A stretch of DNA of 64,000 bases, taken from the NCBI RefSeq assembly GCF_000019085.1, contig NC_010321.1, positions 566,501-630,500 of the forward strand. Direction: 5' to 3'. A program made the position numbers and the translations under genes. Below, in pieces: positions 8,582-16,824 of this stretch; the stretch's first letter is position 1; each line of letters begins with the position of its first letter. The stretch comes from Thermoanaerobacter pseudethanolicus ATCC 33223 (lineage in GTDB: Bacteria; Bacillota; Thermoanaerobacteria; Thermoanaerobacterales; Thermoanaerobacteraceae). A model generated the notes under the pieces. That model ran no database searches, was not told where the DNA came from, and worked only from the letters and a program-made list of their open reading frames with translations.

Positions 8582-9580
8582 ATGAAAAAGTTGATTAATA
8601 ATCCTAATGATGTCGTGAAAGAAATGATAGAAGGTTTGCTGGCTGCTCACCCATCTTACCTGAGAAAGCTTGACAACATAGATGTAATTGTCAGAAAAGA
8701 CGCACCTGTAGAAGGAAAAGTTGGACTTGTAAGTGGTGGTGGCAGTGGCCATGAGCCTGCTCATGCAGGATATGTGGGCTATGGAATGTTAGATGCGGCT
8801 TGCCCTGGTGCTGTCTTTACTTCACCTACACCTGACCAAATTTATGAAGCGATTAAGGCAGTGGATGGAGGAAAAGGAGTATTATTGATTATTAAAAATT
8901 ACACAGGTGACGTAATGAATTTTGAAATGGCTAGAGAAATGGCACAGATGGAGGGAATAGAAGTAGATGAAGTGATAGTGAACGATGATGTTGCAGTAGA
9001 AAATAGCACTTGGACGCAGGGAAGGCGTGGCATTGCTGGAACTGTTTTTGTTCACAAAATTGCTGGTGCAAAGGCACAAGAAGGGGCTAGCTTACAAGAA
9101 GTAAAAAGAGTAGCTGAGAAAGTAATTGCAAATGTAAGGTCAATGGGAATGGCACTAACACCCTGTATTGTTCCAGCAGCAGGGAAACCCAGCTTTACTC
9201 TTGCAGAAGATGAGATGGAGATTGGTATAGGAATACATGGAGAGCCTGGAACTCACAGAGAAAAAATAAAACCTGCAGATGAAATAGTAGAACATTTAAT
9301 GGAGAAAATAATAAATGACCTGCCTTATAAAGAAAATGACGAGGTTGCTGTTATGATAAACGGGCTTGGTGCAACTCCTTTAATGGAACTTTATGTTGCG
9401 AACAGGAAAGTAGCAGAAATCTTAGAGAGTAAGAAGATCAAAGTTTACAAAACATACGTAGGAGAATTTATGACCTCTCTTGAAATGAGTGGATTTTCTA
9501 TAACATTATTAAAATTAGATGAAGAACTTAAAACATTGTTAGATGCAAAGGCTGATACACCTGCTTTCAAACAATTATAA
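8582..9580 (+). CDS. dhaK: Dihydroxyacetone kinase, substrate-binding subunit DhaK
   Basis: 332 residues, normal DhaK length. GGGSGHEP (residues ~52-59) is the substrate pocket loop. GIGIHGEPG near residue 219 carries the His that binds dihydroxyacetone as a hemiaminal. It forms the PTS-dependent kinase with DhaL and DhaM, converting dihydroxyacetone to its phosphate with phosphoenolpyruvate as final donor. The ATG follows GAGGAGG by 7 bases. It is the first gene after a consensus sigma-54 promoter. Confidence 0.96.
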   Translation: MKKLINNPNDVVKEMIEGLLAAHPSYLRKLDNIDVIVRKDAPVEGKVGLVSGGGSGHEPAHAGYVGYGMLDAACPGAVFTSPTPDQIYEAIKAVDGGKGVLLIIKNYTGDVMNFEMAREMAQMEGIEVDEVIVNDDVAVENSTWTQGRRGIAGTVFVHKIAGAKAQEGASLQEVKRVAEKVIANVRSMGMALTPCIVPAAGKPSFTLAEDEMEIGIGIHGEPGTHREKIKPADEIVEHLMEKIINDLPYKENDEVAVMINGLGATPLMELYVANRKVAEILESKKIKVYKTYVGEFMTSLEMSGFSITLLKLDEELKTLLDAKADTPAFKQL

Positions 9581-9598
9581 ATTTTTAGGAGGTAGAAG

Positions 9599-10237
9599 AT
9601 GGTTATCACAAAAAATGATGTCCTAAAAATTGTGGACAAAATTGTAGAGGTTATAAAAGAAAATAAAGAGTACCTTACAGAGTTGGATGCTGCTATTGGT
9701 GATGCGGACCACGGAATAAATTTAGATAGAGGATTTGATGCCGTAAAGCAAAAATTGACCACATTGCCTGAAACTACTGATATAGGGACAATATTAAAAA
9801 CTATAGGCATGACTCTTGTATCTACGGTGGGAGGAGCTTCTGGTCCTTTATATGGTACAGCTTTTATGAGGGCTGGACAAGTAGTTCAGGGTAAAAATGA
9901 ACTTTCTGAAGAGGATATAGTTAAAATCTTTGAAGCTGCTTTAGATGGCATCAAACAAAGAGGAAAAGCCGAAGCAGGAGACAAGACTATGATAGATTCT
10001 ATTGAACCTGCATATAAAGCTTTAAAAGAGAGTTTAGAGAACAACATTGCATTACCTGAAGCATTAAATAGAGCAGCTAATGCTGCAAAAGAGGGAATGG
10101 AATACACTAAGAATATTTCTGCAAGAAAAGGAAGAGCAAGTTACTTAGGAGAAAGAAGTATTGGACACTTAGATCCAGGGGCAACATCAGCATATTTGAT
10201 GATAAAGTCTTTTTCTGATGTTGTCAATTTATCATGA
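9599..10237 (+). CDS. dhaL: Dihydroxyacetone kinase, ADP-binding subunit DhaL
   Basis: 212 residues. LDAAIGDADHGINLDRGF (about residues 29-46) holds the Asp cluster that binds Mg-ADP. GGASGPLYGTAFM, AGDKTMIDSIEP and the C-terminal GRASYLGERSIGHLDPGATS are classic DhaL blocks. DhaL carries a tightly bound nucleotide that is rephosphorylated by DhaM rather than exchanged. It has a GGAGGTAGAAG ribosome site just before ATG 9599, and its stop is just upstream of dhaM. Confidence 0.96.
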   Translation: MVITKNDVLKIVDKIVEVIKENKEYLTELDAAIGDADHGINLDRGFDAVKQKLTTLPETTDIGTILKTIGMTLVSTVGGASGPLYGTAFMRAGQVVQGKNELSEEDIVKIFEAALDGIKQRGKAEAGDKTMIDSIEPAYKALKESLENNIALPEALNRAANAAKEGMEYTKNISARKGRASYLGERSIGHLDPGATSAYLMIKSFSDVVNLS

Positions 10238-10251
10238 TGGTGGAGGAAAAA

Positions 10252-10644
10252 ATGGTTGGAATAGTGTTAGTCTCTCACTCAAGAAAAATAGTAGAGGGGA
10301 TTTATGAACTTGCAAGCCAAATGACAGGTGGAAAAGTTCCTATAGGGATAGCTGGCGGGACACAAGATGGCAGATTGGGAACAGATGCTACAGAGATAAT
10401 GGAGGAAATTAAAAAAGTAGACGAGGGAGAAGGAGTAGTAGTTTTAGTTGATATTGGAAGTGCTGTAATGAGTGCGCAAATGGCGATAGAACTCCTGGGA
10501 GAGGAATATGAAGGTAAAGTAAAAATTGCTGATGCACCTTTAGTGGAGGGAGCAATTGCAGCTAGTGTAGAGGCTTCTATAGGTAGTGATTTTGATAAAG
10601 TTCTTTTAGTGGCAGAAGAAGCAAAAAAACTTAATAAATTTTAA
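10252..10644 (+). CDS. dhaM: PTS-dependent dihydroxyacetone kinase phosphotransferase subunit DhaM
   Basis: About 130 residues, an EIIA-mannose fold only, as in Gram-positive DhaM (the E. coli protein has extra HPr and EI domains). It starts MVGIVLVSHSRKIVEG with the phospho-accepting His at residue 9, then AGGTQDGRLGTDATEI and VLVDIGSAVMSAQMAIELL. It takes phosphate from HPr and passes it to DhaL. I chose ATG 10252 because GGTGGAGG at 10239-10246 sits 5 bases upstream; ATG 10234 overlaps the dhaL stop and has no such site. Confidence 0.93.
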   Translation: MVGIVLVSHSRKIVEGIYELASQMTGGKVPIGIAGGTQDGRLGTDATEIMEEIKKVDEGEGVVVLVDIGSAVMSAQMAIELLGEEYEGKVKIADAPLVEGAIAASVEASIGSDFDKVLLVAEEAKKLNKF

Positions 10645-10651
10645 TATTTTT

Positions 10652-10682
10652 GAGTCTGGACAAAATCCAGACTTAGTTTTTG
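10652..10682 (+). terminator. Terminator of the dha operon
   Basis: AGTCTGGA-CAAAA-TCCAGACT followed by TAGTTTTTG, directly after dhaM. Confidence 0.85.
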
Positions 10683-10737
10683 TGTAGAATTTTTACTCAA
10701 AAGGTATTAAAATAAAAACATAAGGAGGTGATGGAAT

Positions 10738-12693
10738 ACGTCATTTTTAAATATTTATGATGTATACGATAACAACCTAAAAGAATTTATAGAAAAGGAG
10801 GATTATATAAATGCTTATTGGTATGTTTTTCAGCAAAAAAGTTTGGTAAAGAAATTGGACAAAAAATTATATGAATATTTGCTGTTGTGGCAGATAATAC
10901 TTGAAATTTATATAGGTATTCCTGAAGAGGCAAAAGAGCATTTTTTTGAGCTAAAAAGCGAATTAGAAATTGATGAACATAATTTAGCTTTGTTTATAAA
11001 AAGTGTGATTCTTTTAGATTTGGTAGAAGAATCTTTAAAAACAAAAAACCTTTTTGAAGCATTAATGAATTATAGTGGGGAAGACCAATGGATAAAATTT
11101 TATTTATTGTTACTTTCTTTTAAAAATAAAAGAAGGATTTTAGAAGTTTTGGAAGAATTACTTTATATGGAGAAAAAAGTAGAAGATAAATTGTTACTGC
11201 CTAAAATATATGGGCTTATAGCTGAAATATACGAAGAAATTGGTGAGATAAAATGGCACCAATTCTTAGATAAAGCTTATAAATTAAATCCTCAAGATTT
11301 ATATATATTGCGGCTAAAATTAAAATATGGCCTTATTAGTGAAGAAGAAAAACAAAATCTTAAACTTTATCGTTTGTTTCCAGAAGATTCGAAATTAATC
11401 AATGAATATTACCATAAAACCAGAAAAAATTTTAACTCCATCCATAACTTTAAATTTTTTTGTTGGGGAGGGGATAATATTGGTGCTAGCTCTTATTTGG
11501 TATCCTATGAGGGAATAAATATTTTACTAGATGCGGGAGCTTTGATTAAGGATAAAACCTTATATTACAATTCTATAAAAAATTTACCTATAGATATTAA
11601 AGATATTGATTTGGTAATTATTACTCATGCTCATTTAGACCATTCTGCAGGAATTGTGGAATTATTAAGAAAAGGTTTAAACTCTCCGATTATAATGTCA
11701 AGACCTACTAAAGAAATTTTGAAGCAAATATTTTTGCGGGGACATACAAGATTAGAGATAAAAATAGAAGAGGAGATTATAAATTTTGACAGTCAGATTA
11801 TAAGTTTTGATACAGAAGAAGAAAGTAGTTTTAGAATAAAAAATAAAGAAGTAAAACTTAAGTTATTTCCTGCGGGGCATATATTAGGGGCTGTAGCTGT
11901 GTATCTTGAGATTGAGGGGATAAAAATTTTTTATACAGGTGATTTTACATTAAAAGATGTGGAAAGCAATAAAGGACTTAGATTTCTTCCCGATTTAAAA
12001 GTAGATATTTTAATAACTGAGGCTACTTATGGGTATGGCAATAACTTTGGTGTCCAAAATAAGTATTTACAGGATAAATTGATACTTAAGTCGATAGAAA
12101 AACTATTAAAAGATGAAGAGAGAATACTTTTGCCTGTATATGCTATTGGTAAAGGGCAAGACATATTATTATTTTTTAGAAAAACTTTTTCCTATATTCC
12201 TTTTAATGTGTATGTAGATGGAGATGTAGCATATTTTAGTAAATTATACGAAAATTTTGCTGGGCCCATATATGGAAATGGAATACTAAATGTGGCTGAA
12301 GATACTTTATACACTGATAGAAAAGATTTTATAAAGAAGGAAATAGCCCTAGGCAATTGTGTGGTTCTCGCCAGTTCAAATGACTTAAAAGAGGGAAGTG
12401 CATCTTTTGTATATGCTACTGAAATGAAAAATTTTACAAAGGGCTGTATTATGAATCTCGATTCTAATAATAGAGAAATTGCAGGTCTAAAAAATTATCA
12501 AATTGGAATGTTAAATCATGCAAATATAGTAGACCTATTAGAAACAGTTATAAAGATGGCTCCATCTGCTGTTTTTGTAATTCACAGGGGATACGAAAGT
12601 AAGAGTGAAATAACTATAGAAACAATTTTAAAAAGAATTGAAGGAATAAAAGTTTTTGCACCAAAAGAAGGAGAAATAATAGAACTTCAATAG
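10738..12693 (+). CDS. MBL-fold beta-CASP-like hydrolase with helical N-terminal domain
   Basis: About 650 residues if started at the ACG at 10738, which lies 9 bases after a perfect AAGGAGG; the frame then reads (M)SFLNIYDVYDNNLKEF. The first conventional start in frame is TTG 10843 and has no ribosome site. About 220 helical, TPR-like residues come first. Then come metallo-beta-lactamase motifs: HAHLDH at ~297-302, AGHILGA and YTGDF, followed by TEATYG and VIHRGYES, like beta-CASP motifs A and C. This pattern is typical of RNA-cleaving RNase J/CPSF-73-type enzymes. It is the first gene of an uncharacterised operon; nuclease activity is inferred. Confidence 0.8.
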   Translation, partial: TSFLNIYDVYDNNLKEFIEKEDYINAYWYVFQQKSLVKKLDKKLYEYLLLWQIILEIYIGIPEEAKEHFFELKSELEIDEHNLALFIKSVILLDLVEESLKTKNLFEALMNYSGEDQWIKFYLLLLSFKNKRRILEVLEELLYMEKKVEDKLLLPKIYGLIAEIYEEIGEIKWHQFLDKAYKLNPQDLYILRLKLKYGLISEEEKQNLKLYRLFPEDSKLINEYYHKTRKNFNSIHNFKFFCWGGDNIGASSYLVSYEGINILLDAGALIKDKTLYYNSIKNLPIDIKDIDLVIITHAHLDHSAGIVELLRKGLNSPIIMSRPTKEILKQIFLRGHTRLEIKIEEEIINFDSQIISFDTEEESSFRIKNKEVKLKLFPAGHILGAVAVYLEIEGIKIFYTGDFTLKDVESNKGLRFLPDLKVDILITEATYGYGNNFGVQNKYLQDKLILKSIEKLLKDEERILLPVYAIGKGQDILLFFRKTFSYIPFNVYVDGDVAYFSKLYENFAGPIYGNGILNVAEDTLYTDRKDFIKKEIALGNCVVLASSNDLKEGSASFVYATEMKNFTKGCIMNLDSNNREIAGLKNYQIGMLNHANIVDLLETVIKMAPSAVFVIHRGYESKSEITIETILKRIEGIKVFAPKEGEIIELQ

Positions 12694-12703
12694 GGGGGAG
12701 TTT

Positions 12704-13564
12704 ATGAAAAGATATGTAGGAATAGATTTGGGTACTACGAATACGGTTGCATCAATTTTGGAAATATCTCGAGAAGGGGAATTACTGCCTCGGGTCATAG
12801 ATATTGGACAGTTTAATGAAGACTATGAATATATTTATGATAAAATATTGCCTTCTTGTTTATATGTAGATGAAAGTGGAAATCAGTATGTGGGCAAAAT
12901 AGCACAGTATATGAAAGCTAAGAAACCAGAAAGAGTTATTTATAACAGTAAAAATTATATAGGAACGCCAGGTTATTTTTGGGAAATTGATAAAAAACTT
13001 TTTTCACCGGAAGAAGTGGCAGCTTTAATATTAAAGGAAGCTAAACAGAGTTTGGAGAGGGAAATTGGCGAAGAAATAGTAAATGCGGTTATAACTGTGC
13101 CAGCATCTTTTAATCACGACCAAATTCGGGCGACAAAAAAAGCTGCAAAAATGGCAGGATTTGATGAACAAAATACTTATTTTATTTCCGAGCCTACAGC
13201 AGCACTTCTTGATTTTATAAATACTGAAAAGAAATTGCCACAAAACAAAAGACATTTAGACTTTTCACAACCGAGAAAAATGTTGGTATTCGATTTGGGA
13301 GGAGGCACTTGTGATGTCTCGATATTAGAAGTCCAAATGACGGATAAGGACTTCATTGTAGAAGAAATAGCTATCTCTTCCCATACTCTGGTAGGAGGAA
13401 TAAATTTTGATTTAATAGGGGGCATTTATCTTTTGGAAAAATATTCAAAGGAAATGGGGATTTATTTGATAATGAAAATGAAAAAAGGCATGTATATAAC
13501 AGAATGGTTTGGGAGATGGAAAAGGCAAGAAAGTTTTTTAGTATTTCAGGTGGGGAAGAAGTAA
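12704..13564 (+). CDS. Hsp70-like ATPase, N-terminal part (frameshifted gene)
   Basis: MKRYVGIDLGTTNTVAS carries the Hsp70 phosphate-1 loop, followed by VITVPASFNHDQIRATKKAA, SEPTAALLDF and VFDLGGGTCDVSILEV, so the nucleotide-binding domain is well conserved. After about residue 250 (13456-13459, a run of four G) the frame turns into unrelated sequence, while the true continuation (GDLFDNENEKRHVYNRM) is in frame 1. One extra G would restore a single protein of about 527 residues ending at 14283. It is a divergent member, shorter than DnaK, and has no dnaJ or grpE nearby. Confidence 0.8.
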   Translation: MKRYVGIDLGTTNTVASILEISREGELLPRVIDIGQFNEDYEYIYDKILPSCLYVDESGNQYVGKIAQYMKAKKPERVIYNSKNYIGTPGYFWEIDKKLFSPEEVAALILKEAKQSLEREIGEEIVNAVITVPASFNHDQIRATKKAAKMAGFDEQNTYFISEPTAALLDFINTEKKLPQNKRHLDFSQPRKMLVFDLGGGTCDVSILEVQMTDKDFIVEEIAISSHTLVGGINFDLIGGIYLLEKYSKEMGIYLIMKMKKGMYITEWFGRWKRQESFLVFQVGKK

Positions 13565-14283
13565 TATATGAAAATATTATAGAAAATTTTATAAAAGGGA
13601 AACCTTACAAGTTTAAAATATCTAGTAAGGAATATGAGGAGTGTATAAGACCTTTATTGGTTAAAGAAGGAAACATGGGATATAATGTCGTAGACCCTAT
13701 TTTAGATACTTTGGAAAAAGCGGGGCTTATGATTCAAGATATAGATGATGTACTTTTGACAGGAGGTATGAGCAATTATAAGCCTGTGCGAAATGTCATA
13801 GAGAAATTATTTATGAAAAAAGCCTTAATAAGTTTACACCCTATGTTTTCGGTGGCGAGGGGAGCAGCAATCTACCACTATTTAAGCGAAAAACTGGATA
13901 AAGGAAATAACAATATCAAAATTGAGCCTGTTCTGGCTTCCAACATATACATTGATATAAAGAATGGGTTACCTTTTTTGATTGTTTCACAAGGTACAAA
14001 AGCACCTTATGAAAGAGAGTATGACAAGATTTTAAGAGTAACTAATGCTACGGGTATGCGCTTGGATGTATTTTCAGGGAAAAATTTATGGGATCCAAAG
14101 ATGAAGCGTTTAAAAAGCGTACAATTAAATTTTTCAAAGTTAATAAAACCCGGCACGCCTATTTCTCTAAAAATAAGTTTTGATAGAAATAGGATTTTGA
14201 CTTTGAGCGCATGGGTAATAGCTTCTACGGAGCAAAGAGTCCAAGTGGCTATTGACGAGGAGAGTGAAAACTATGAGCATTGA
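13459..14283 (+). CDS. Hsp70-like ATPase, C-terminal part (frameshifted gene)
   Basis: This is the continuation of the preceding frame. From the G4 run it reads GDLFDNENEKRHVYNRMVWE, then MEKARKFFSISGGEEVIYENI. DVLLTGGMSNYKPVRNVIEKLF is the Hsp70 adenosine-binding GGxxxxxPxV segment, and SVARGAAIYHY follows. The last ~110 residues (FLIVSQGTKAPYERE, LNFSKLIKPGTPISLKISFD) resemble a reduced beta-sandwich substrate-binding domain; no helical lid is apparent. The first ATG in frame is 13504. The stop overlaps the start region of the HEAT-repeat gene, which suggests coupling. Confidence 0.75.
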   Translation, partial: DLFDNENEKRHVYNRMVWEMEKARKFFSISGGEEVIYENIIENFIKGKPYKFKISSKEYEECIRPLLVKEGNMGYNVVDPILDTLEKAGLMIQDIDDVLLTGGMSNYKPVRNVIEKLFMKKALISLHPMFSVARGAAIYHYLSEKLDKGNNNIKIEPVLASNIYIDIKNGLPFLIVSQGTKAPYEREYDKILRVTNATGMRLDVFSGKNLWDPKMKRLKSVQLNFSKLIKPGTPISLKISFDRNRILTLSAWVIASTEQRVQVAIDEESENYEH

Positions 14284-15850
14284 CTGGAAAGAGTTGCTTT
14301 TGGAGAATAAAGATTTTTTTATAAATGTTTCTAAAGAGGTGATGGATGATGGAATGGAATATTTGGGAGCAAAAAGGATGAAGGATAAAGATAAAAACTT
14401 TAAAAGAGAACTATTTAAATATTATATTAGCGAAACTAATGCAAAACTTGTTGGAGAAAAAATTCAATTGCTATCTACTCTTCACCAATCTGCACTAGCT
14501 TCTTTAGAAAAAGACATTGTTGAATTAGGGAGAAATATTTTATCAGAGGGGCAAAATCCAATTGAGATGATAGTATATAGTGCAAAAGCTTTGGATTTAA
14601 GACAAGAGGAAATTTTTAAAAGAATGGTGAGAATTCTCAAAAATATATCAAATAACAGCTTAGAGGCCCGCGATGCTCTTATCACTATTTTGCAAGAATG
14701 GGAATGGGAAGAACAAATTAAACTTGTCATTCAAACGCTTAGAGAAATAAAAGAAATAAGGGCTTATGAGCAATTAATTACACTTTTAGAAAATGATAAT
14801 TTAAAGGAAATAGCAGCAGAAACTCTTATAGAATTGGGAGAGAAAAAATGCATTCCTTATATATTGAATATGGTTAATTCTCTTAATGGATTTAATAGTA
14901 GAGAAAGACATTTTGCTTTTAGAATTTTAACAAAGCTTGCTGGCTTGGGAGATGAAGCACTAAAGCAGATAATAGAAAGATATTTAGAGAATGAAAATAG
15001 CAGCTTGAATATTGTATATTCTAATGTTATAGCGAATTTAAAGGAAAAGGCCGTTGAAAATATTGCAGAGCTGCTATATGAGGAGAAATATAATCAAAAA
15101 GCTGCGATAACATTAGGGAAAATGAGGACAAGTATTGCTACAGAGTATTTACTTAAGGCTTATTATGATCCTAGCATAGAAAACAAAATGAATATAGTAA
15201 TTGGGTTAGGGTATACGAAAGATGAAAGATGTGCAAATGTAATGTTGGAAATTTTGAAAGAAGAAAATCAATCGTTAGAGTTAAAGGCTTGTGCTATTAC
15301 TTCTTTAGCAAATTTACAAATATTAGAAGCAAAACCTATGATAAAACAGATTTTAAAAAATAATTATTTGGCTATTAATGCTTATTCGGCTTTGGTTCAG
15401 TTGGGAGAGATAAAATATCTAAGTAATTTATTCTATTATATTGTAAAACCAGGTTTTTCTGTAGAGGAATTATTAAATGCAATAAAAGAAATTAAAAGAT
15501 TGAAGGGGCTTAGGAACAGTGACATAAATAGGCAAATTGCGGAAGGGATAAAGTATATTATTAAAAATGATGATGGTTATGCTTGTGTAAACGCTTTAAA
15601 AATAATAGAAACAAATCTCGACGAGGAAATAGCAAAAGAATTAATGCAAAAATTAAAAAACACTGCAAAGGAAGAAATACAGTATTTGATTTATAAAATT
15701 TTAGGTAAAAATGCCAAAGGATTGAAAAATATAATTGATGAAAAAATATTTAGGGATGCAATGGAAAGCGATAGTGCTAGGATTAGGTATTTAGCACAAA
15801 AAATCATTGAAGAGAGCTATAAAAAAACAGACAAGCTCATTAGAATGTGA
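14273..15850 (+). CDS. HEAT-repeat protein, unknown function
   Basis: About 525 residues, entirely helical. Repeating units such as EIRAYEQLITLLENDNLKEI, AAETLIELGEKKCIPYIL, VIGLGYTKDERCANVMLEIL and AITSLANLQILEAKPMIKQI show the helix-turn-helix spacing of HEAT/PBS-lyase-like repeats. These usually form scaffolds for protein interaction. I chose ATG 14273, 12 bases after GAGGAG; the TTG at 14252 lies before that site. It overlaps the end of the Hsp70-like gene by 11 bases. No catalytic motif is visible. It may be the partner or client platform of the Hsp70-like protein. Confidence 0.75.
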   Translation: MSIDWKELLLENKDFFINVSKEVMDDGMEYLGAKRMKDKDKNFKRELFKYYISETNAKLVGEKIQLLSTLHQSALASLEKDIVELGRNILSEGQNPIEMIVYSAKALDLRQEEIFKRMVRILKNISNNSLEARDALITILQEWEWEEQIKLVIQTLREIKEIRAYEQLITLLENDNLKEIAAETLIELGEKKCIPYILNMVNSLNGFNSRERHFAFRILTKLAGLGDEALKQIIERYLENENSSLNIVYSNVIANLKEKAVENIAELLYEEKYNQKAAITLGKMRTSIATEYLLKAYYDPSIENKMNIVIGLGYTKDERCANVMLEILKEENQSLELKACAITSLANLQILEAKPMIKQILKNNYLAINAYSALVQLGEIKYLSNLFYYIVKPGFSVEELLNAIKEIKRLKGLRNSDINRQIAEGIKYIIKNDDGYACVNALKIIETNLDEEIAKELMQKLKNTAKEEIQYLIYKILGKNAKGLKNIIDEKIFRDAMESDSARIRYLAQKIIEESYKKTDKLIRM

Positions 15851-15862
15851 GAAGGTGAAAAT

Positions 15863-16813
15863 ATGTTGGAATTTAAAAATGTGACAGAAAAGAAGTATAT
15901 AGATATTTTTTTATCTACTCTCCCCTATGATGTGCTTATAAAACCTTTCAAAAAAAATACTAATTTACAAAAAAAGTTGGCCGGTTTTCGATTAATAGAA
16001 AGTGCTTCTCCACCTAAAAAGATAATTCCAATTCTCAGAGAAGAGATTTTGAAAGGGAATATAGAGGAAGAAATGTTTATAAAAGAATGGGAAAAAATTT
16101 ATGCAGATTTGGTAAGGCAGATACAGCCTTTGACTCTTGAAAAAATAGAGGAGAAAGTACCAGAGCTTTTGAGTTTATATAAGCCAGAAGTTATTTTTTC
16201 CGCACTTCTATTTTCAAAAGATGAAAGTTATAAAAAAATATTGCAGGACTTATTAGATGTAATTGAAGGGGAAAAAGAAAAAATAGAAAAAAATATTGAG
16301 GGGCAAGAGGCTATTGATAAATCAGTAAAAATCAACAAAAAATTATTGAAAGAGATTGAAAAATTACGGAAAAAATTGATTCTGCAAGAAAAAAAGAATA
16401 TAATGGAGATAGAAAGGCTTACTGAAAAAATAAAAGAGCAAGAAGGAGAAATTTTAAACTATAAAAATAAAATTTCACAGTTAGAAAAGGAAAAAGAAAT
16501 GTTAGAGGAGAGAATAGAAAAAATTGGATTAGAGTTTGAAAAAAGAATGAACAAGATTATTGAAAATGCTTCATCAAAAGAAAGACAAGCCGAAAATTTA
16601 AAAATCTTAGTGAATAGATTGCTAGTAGAAATCCAACAGCAAAAGATAGATTTTAACAATGCTTTGCTTGAAATAAAAGAAATTTTGAGTAATATAGAAG
16701 AGAAAACAAATTTTTTGTTTGACAACACTGTAGCTCAAGTAGCTGTAACTAAAGAAGAACAAGAGTATTCTTTAGTAGAAGACCTGTCGCGAATGCTAAA
16801 GATAATTGACTGA
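15863..16813 (+). CDS. Coiled-coil protein, unknown
   Basis: 316 residues. The N-terminal ~135 residues are a mixed helical domain (YIDIFLSTLPYDVLIKPFKK). Residues ~140-250 are a long heptad-rich coiled coil (EIEKLRKKLILQEKKNIMEI, YKNKISQLEKEKEMLEERIE). A short C-terminal helix ends in LVEDLSRMLKIID. No signal peptide or membrane span is seen. The gap to the HEAT-repeat gene is 12 bases and an AGAAGGTG ribosome site lies before the ATG. I do not recognise a family; it is probably a structural partner in the same complex. Confidence 0.72.
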   Translation: MLEFKNVTEKKYIDIFLSTLPYDVLIKPFKKNTNLQKKLAGFRLIESASPPKKIIPILREEILKGNIEEEMFIKEWEKIYADLVRQIQPLTLEKIEEKVPELLSLYKPEVIFSALLFSKDESYKKILQDLLDVIEGEKEKIEKNIEGQEAIDKSVKINKKLLKEIEKLRKKLILQEKKNIMEIERLTEKIKEQEGEILNYKNKISQLEKEKEMLEERIEKIGLEFEKRMNKIIENASSKERQAENLKILVNRLLVEIQQQKIDFNNALLEIKEILSNIEEKTNFLFDNTVAQVAVTKEEQEYSLVEDLSRMLKIID

Positions 16814-16824
16814 GAGGTGTAACA

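Noticed and set aside
10795-10849. Perfect AAAGGAGG followed 8 bases later by ATG 10811
   Set aside because: The frame stops after 12 codons; the ribosome-like site is simply codons for EKED in the overlapping beta-CASP frame.
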